A stretch of DNA of 64,000 nt from JAJFJD01 sp965228975. Lineage in GTDB: Bacteria; Pseudomonadota; Alphaproteobacteria; UBA8366. The notes beneath the pieces were generated by a model. That model ran no database searches and was not told the origin of the DNA. It saw only the letters and a list, made by a program, of their open reading frames with translations. Both the position numbers and the translations under genes were made by a program. Position 1 is the first letter of the stretch. The number at the start of each line of letters is the position of its first letter. This document shows positions 60,660-64,000 of this stretch, in pieces. The stretch is taken from the NCBI GenBank assembly GCA_965228975.1, contig OZ245851.1, positions 620,001-684,000 on the forward strand. The letters are read 5' to 3'.

Positions 60660-62129
60660 ATGTCGGGCAGCGGGAGCGAGGAATTCGACGTGGTCGTGGT
60701 CGGCTGTGGCGTGGCGGGCCTGTCGGCGGCGGTAGCCGCGCTGGAAACCGGCGCCCGCGTCGCGGTGTTGGAACGCGCGCCAGTGGCGGAGCGCGGCGGT
60801 AACACGCGCTACACGACCGCCGCGATCCGCATGTCCAGCGAGACGGAGATTTCGCCGGACTTCGAGGACATGTTCGCCGCCAATTCGGGCTACCATGTCG
60901 ATCCGGCGATGGCCGCGGAAACCGCTGCCGACTACCAGAACTGGCCCGGCGTGGTGAAGACCATGCCCTTCGCCGATCCGGAACTCGTCGCCACCTTCGC
61001 GGAAGGCGCGCCGCCGACCATCGCCTGGCTCAAGGAGCAGGGCGTACGCTTCGGCGATATCGGCTATTTCGGCCTGACCGAACGGTCGTCGCCGCGTATC
61101 GGGATCAGCGGCGGCGGACTGGCCCTGGTGGAGACGATGGCGCCGCTCGCCGAGGAACGCGGTGCCGTGTTCTTTTACGAAACCACCGCGCAATCCTTAC
61201 TGCAGGGCGAGGACGGGCAGGTGGTCGGTTTGAACGCGACGGGAAAAGATAACCGGCCGGTTCGCTTAAAGGCGGGCGCGGTCATCCTGGCGTGTGGCGG
61301 ATTCGAAGGTAACCCGGAGATGGTCGCGCATTATCTCGGCGAAAGCGGACGCTACATGCGGCCCGTTGCGCGTGGCGGCTATTACAACAAGGGTGAAGGG
61401 ATCCGAATGGGGCTCGACATCGGCGCGTCACCGGCCGGCGATTACAGCGAGTACCACGCACAGCCGATCGACCCGCGCTCGGGTGCGACCGAACCGATCG
61501 TGATGATCTTCACCCAGGGAATTTTGGTCAACCGGGACGGCTTGCGATTCACCGACGAAGCGCCGGGATCGGTCGACGCCAACTACGAGGAGATCGCGCG
61601 CACGATCCGCAAGCAGCCCGGCGGGATCGCCTGGTGCATTCTGGATACGGCGGTCGACGAAATCGAGAATTGGCAGCGCTGCGTGCGGTCCGACCAGCCC
61701 CCGGTCGAGGCGGCGTCGTTGGAGGCCCTAGCCTCCGAGATCGGCATTCCCGCGGGAACCCTGCAGGTTACCGTGGGGTCCTATAACGCGGCCTGCGGCG
61801 ACGAAGAGACCGATCCGTATACGGTGGACGGAGTGTCGACCCGTGACCTGTCGCCACCGAAATCCAACTGGGCCGCGCCGATCGCCCGGCCACCGTTTAA
61901 GGCCTATCCGATCATCTCGTCGAACACCTTCACCTTCGGCGGGTTGAAGACGACAAAAGACGCCCAGGTCCTCAACACCAGCGGCGAAGTCATCCCCGGC
62001 CTCTACGCGGCGGGGGAGACGGCGGGCCTGTATTACGGCAAGTATCCCGGCGCAACCTCGGTCCTGCGCGGCGCGGTCTTCGGCCGCCGGGCCGGCCTGC
62101 ATGCAGGGCGGGCGAATGCGGCGATCTAG
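60660..62129 (+). CDS. FAD-dependent TcuA/fumarate-reductase-like dehydrogenase
   Basis: 489 residues. The N-terminal FAD Rossmann motif is 'VVVVGCGVAGLSAAVAALE' (~11-29) with 'RGGNTRYT' (~44) as in TcuA. A capping domain spans ~115-360, and the C-terminal FAD contact is 'FGGLKTTKDAQVLNTSGEVIPGLYAAGE' region (~425-450), followed by 'YPGATSVLRGAVFGRRAG'. This pattern fits tricarballylate dehydrogenase (TcuA), which makes cis-aconitate, and soluble fumarate-reductase flavoproteins. A PrpD/cis-aconitate-type enzyme encoded divergently fits a tricarboxylate route. GGGAG lies upstream of ATG 60660. Confidence 0.85.
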   Translation: MSGSGSEEFDVVVVGCGVAGLSAAVAALETGARVAVLERAPVAERGGNTRYTTAAIRMSSETEISPDFEDMFAANSGYHVDPAMAAETAADYQNWPGVVKTMPFADPELVATFAEGAPPTIAWLKEQGVRFGDIGYFGLTERSSPRIGISGGGLALVETMAPLAEERGAVFFYETTAQSLLQGEDGQVVGLNATGKDNRPVRLKAGAVILACGGFEGNPEMVAHYLGESGRYMRPVARGGYYNKGEGIRMGLDIGASPAGDYSEYHAQPIDPRSGATEPIVMIFTQGILVNRDGLRFTDEAPGSVDANYEEIARTIRKQPGGIAWCILDTAVDEIENWQRCVRSDQPPVEAASLEALASEIGIPAGTLQVTVGSYNAACGDEETDPYTVDGVSTRDLSPPKSNWAAPIARPPFKAYPIISSNTFTFGGLKTTKDAQVLNTSGEVIPGLYAAGETAGLYYGKYPGATSVLRGAVFGRRAGLHAGRANAAI

Positions 62130-62178
62130 AAGGGCGTTCGAGGAAGCGACGGTCGGGTTGAAACACACGAAGCGACCA

Positions 62179-64000
62179 TTAGCTCGCGTTTCTCTTCGTT
62201 GCGAAATCGACGGACACAAGATTGGATGGTCCGAACCATCTTTCCAGACGCTCCAGCGCGATCCAGAACCCTTCGCCGCCGTTGGCGTGTCCCTGCCAAA
62301 CCTCGGGGATAAATCCGATATTCGGTGCAGTATCCGCCAACAACGCCGACACCGAGGCAAAATCGATTTCACCGTCTAGAATTTGAAGCCCCTCCGACGC
62401 GACGTCGATAGCGTCCGAGATATGGAGGTGCGCGACATGCGGAATCAACTGCGCAATGTAATCGTTAAGGGACCAATTGAACTGGTTGCAGGCGAGTTTC
62501 GCGTGAGAGATATCAAGGCAAACTCGATACCCATGGTCACGGCAGAACGTTGCGATGGACTCGGAATCGACGAAAAGATTGTGGAACCTTTGACCGCCGA
62601 AATGCCACGGAAACGGCGGCATTGTTTGCGGCAAAATTTCAACACCGGTCGTGTCCAGCCGGTCCAGGCTTTCCAACAAGATCGATTTCCGTGTTTCGGT
62701 ATCGCATGGCGGCAGGTTGGCATCTTGCGAAAAGCCGCCGACATTCGTGACTATCATCGGACGCGATGTCTTGATGAATCGGGACTTCATTGCGTTTGTC
62801 AGGTCGATGACCCGTTGGAGATGCCTAATTGATAACTGCCGATGCTCGTCGTCCGGCGAGCACAGGTCCAGCACATGGTCGTTTCGAAACAACTCCGGAC
62901 AATGCACCACGAAGTCCAGGTCCGTATTCACATGGATGTAATTGCGGAAATCCAGTTCTAGATCCCGGTAGCTGAGGTGGAACTCGACGAAATCGGGATT
63001 GCTGAGTGTGACCAGCTCCTCGAAATCATGGTACCGGACCGGTATCCCCCAAGGGCGGTCGAATCGATACCGTCGTGCACCGGACCGGCCATGATCCAGA
63101 TTCTCCGGATAAATGAAATCACCCACGCGAATGTTGCGGGCGGCACGGCGCCCAATAACGGTTGCACGCCGATTGGGCTGAATACCGCGTCCTGGACTCT
63201 TCATATCCAGCATTTCGGCGGTGATAGTCTCACCCTCGACGATTGACCGCTTCGCAACGATGCTTTTCGCCAAGACCTCGCGGTTGATCATTTCGCCTTG
63301 GGATATGGATCGGGGCTTGGCGGTGCCCATACTTTCCTCCACTTGGCGAATTCCACTGACCAGTGCTTGAAATTCACCGGGAAGGAGACTGGCTTTGTGG
63401 TCGCTTCCTTCTAGCGATTTGTCGAGCGTGAGATGCTTCTCGATCACCTTCGCGCCAAGCGGGATTGCCGCGATGGCGATGTGTATTCCGCGTTCGTGAC
63501 CGGAATAGCCGACGAGACAACGTCCGATCTCCGCCAGCCGTGTTAGGTAGGCGAGATTGATATCCTTGTACGGTGCCGGATAGGTTGAGTTGCAATGGAG
63601 CAGGACATATATGGCGCCGCGCTCGGAAAGCAGATCGACTGTTTCGGCGATCTCCTGTTCGGTCGACATGCCGGTCGACAGAAGCATCGGTCGCCGTGTT
63701 TCCGACACGCGTTGCACCAAATCATGATAGGTGAGGTCGGCCGAGGCGATCTTGAATGCGCGGATGCCGTAGCGCTCGAGTATGTCGACGCTCGCGATGT
63801 CCCAGGGCGTGCAAAGCGGTTCGATCCCACAGTCGTGGCAATAGTCGAAAATCCGAAGGAGATCGTCGTTGCAAAGGGAAAATCGATTGAGATTGTCCAA
63901 GGTGTATTGGGTACCGAGGTCTTCGCAGTCGCCATTTAGATTTCCGAATTTTCGGTATGTTTGATTTAGCTGGCGCATCTGAAATTTCACACAGTCAGCG
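62179..64000 (-). CDS. NeuB-like synthase fused to SAF and TIM-barrel isomerase domains (5' end outside window)
   Basis: About 606 residues visible; the frame is open beyond 64000, and its first visible segment 'VKFQMRQLNQTY' matches an internal NeuB strand, so ~30 residues are missing. NeuB synthase domain: 'CTPWDIASVDIL', 'KIASADLTYHDLV', 'LLHCNSTYPAPYKDINL' and 'GYSGHERGIHIA' with 'EKHLTLDKSLEGSDHKASL' (PEP/metal and substrate residues). A SAF/antifreeze-like domain follows ('VAKRSIVEGETITAEML'). The last ~280 residues form an AP-endonuclease-2-type TIM barrel ('CLDISHAKLACNQF', 'HLHISDA', 'IPEVWQGH'). The head condenses PEP with a hexosamine-derived aldose to make a nonulosonic acid; the tail may isomerise its sugar substrate. 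Confidence 0.88.
   Translation of the reverse strand, partial: ADCVKFQMRQLNQTYRKFGNLNGDCEDLGTQYTLDNLNRFSLCNDDLLRIFDYCHDCGIEPLCTPWDIASVDILERYGIRAFKIASADLTYHDLVQRVSETRRPMLLSTGMSTEQEIAETVDLLSERGAIYVLLHCNSTYPAPYKDINLAYLTRLAEIGRCLVGYSGHERGIHIAIAAIPLGAKVIEKHLTLDKSLEGSDHKASLLPGEFQALVSGIRQVEESMGTAKPRSISQGEMINREVLAKSIVAKRSIVEGETITAEMLDMKSPGRGIQPNRRATVIGRRAARNIRVGDFIYPENLDHGRSGARRYRFDRPWGIPVRYHDFEELVTLSNPDFVEFHLSYRDLELDFRNYIHVNTDLDFVVHCPELFRNDHVLDLCSPDDEHRQLSIRHLQRVIDLTNAMKSRFIKTSRPMIVTNVGGFSQDANLPPCDTETRKSILLESLDRLDTTGVEILPQTMPPFPWHFGGQRFHNLFVDSESIATFCRDHGYRVCLDISHAKLACNQFNWSLNDYIAQLIPHVAHLHISDAIDVASEGLQILDGEIDFASVSALLADTAPNIGFIPEVWQGHANGGEGFWIALERLERWFGPSNLVSVDFATKRNAS

Overview
This 64 kb window comes from a GC-rich Gram-negative chromosome, most likely an alphaproteobacterium of Rhodospirillales type. 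Grounds for this are codon use, AlgD- and OPX-type envelope genes, several tripartite tricarboxylate transporter (TTT) genes and MmgE/PrpD homologues. The genus cannot be resolved from the sequence alone. I see no rRNA, tRNA, CRISPR array or intact insertion sequence.

Positions 1-39,500 are an exopolysaccharide (EPS) or capsule island made of many short transcription units on both strands, separated by AT-rich spacers. Sugar-nucleotide genes are a truncated nucleotidyltransferase, a DegT aminotransferase, an SDR epimerase, a UDP-glucuronate decarboxylase (UXS) and an AlgD-type dehydrogenase. Assembly genes are three GT4 glycosyltransferases, a Wzx-like flippase and an O-antigen ligase/polymerase-like protein. 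Tailoring genes are a NodB deacetylase, a methyltransferase, a beta-helix protein, a heparinase II/III protein, a bi-domain oxidoreductase, an AsnB amidotransferase, a PhyH dioxygenase, a CDP-alcohol phosphatidyltransferase and an LpxL-like acyltransferase. Export genes are an ExeA-like ATPase, a BBP2-type beta-barrel, a short periplasmic OPX protein and a Wzc-like co-polymerase/kinase. The Wzc gene is preceded by an unlisted 46-codon ORF that overlaps its start codon.

The most unusual part of the island is 18,217-21,732. An LLM-type flavin monooxygenase, a free-standing amino-acid adenylation enzyme, a GNAT acyltransferase and an acyl carrier protein lie in one tight operon closed by a strong terminator. 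I infer that it loads an amino acid on the carrier, oxidises it there and transfers it to a sugar or another amine. The wiring resembles the acyl-carrier side-chain pathway of butirosin but sits inside an EPS locus.

Positions 39,744-42,765 hold a translationally coupled trio: a retropepsin-like 'zinc protease', an inactive transglutaminase fused to seven TM helices, and a RimK-like ATP-grasp ligase. A receiver domain with a zinc ribbon in place of its DNA-binding domain and a convergent CapA-like phosphoesterase follow.

Positions 44,990-62,129 are a carboxylate uptake and catabolism region. It has three MmgE/PrpD paralogues, two TTT transporters (one with TctA and TctB fused), an HMG-CoA-lyase-like enzyme, an LVIVD beta-propeller, an aldo/keto reductase, an alpha/beta hydrolase and a TcuA-like flavoprotein. 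The right edge returns to surface sugars with a truncated NeuB-SAF-TIM-barrel fusion.
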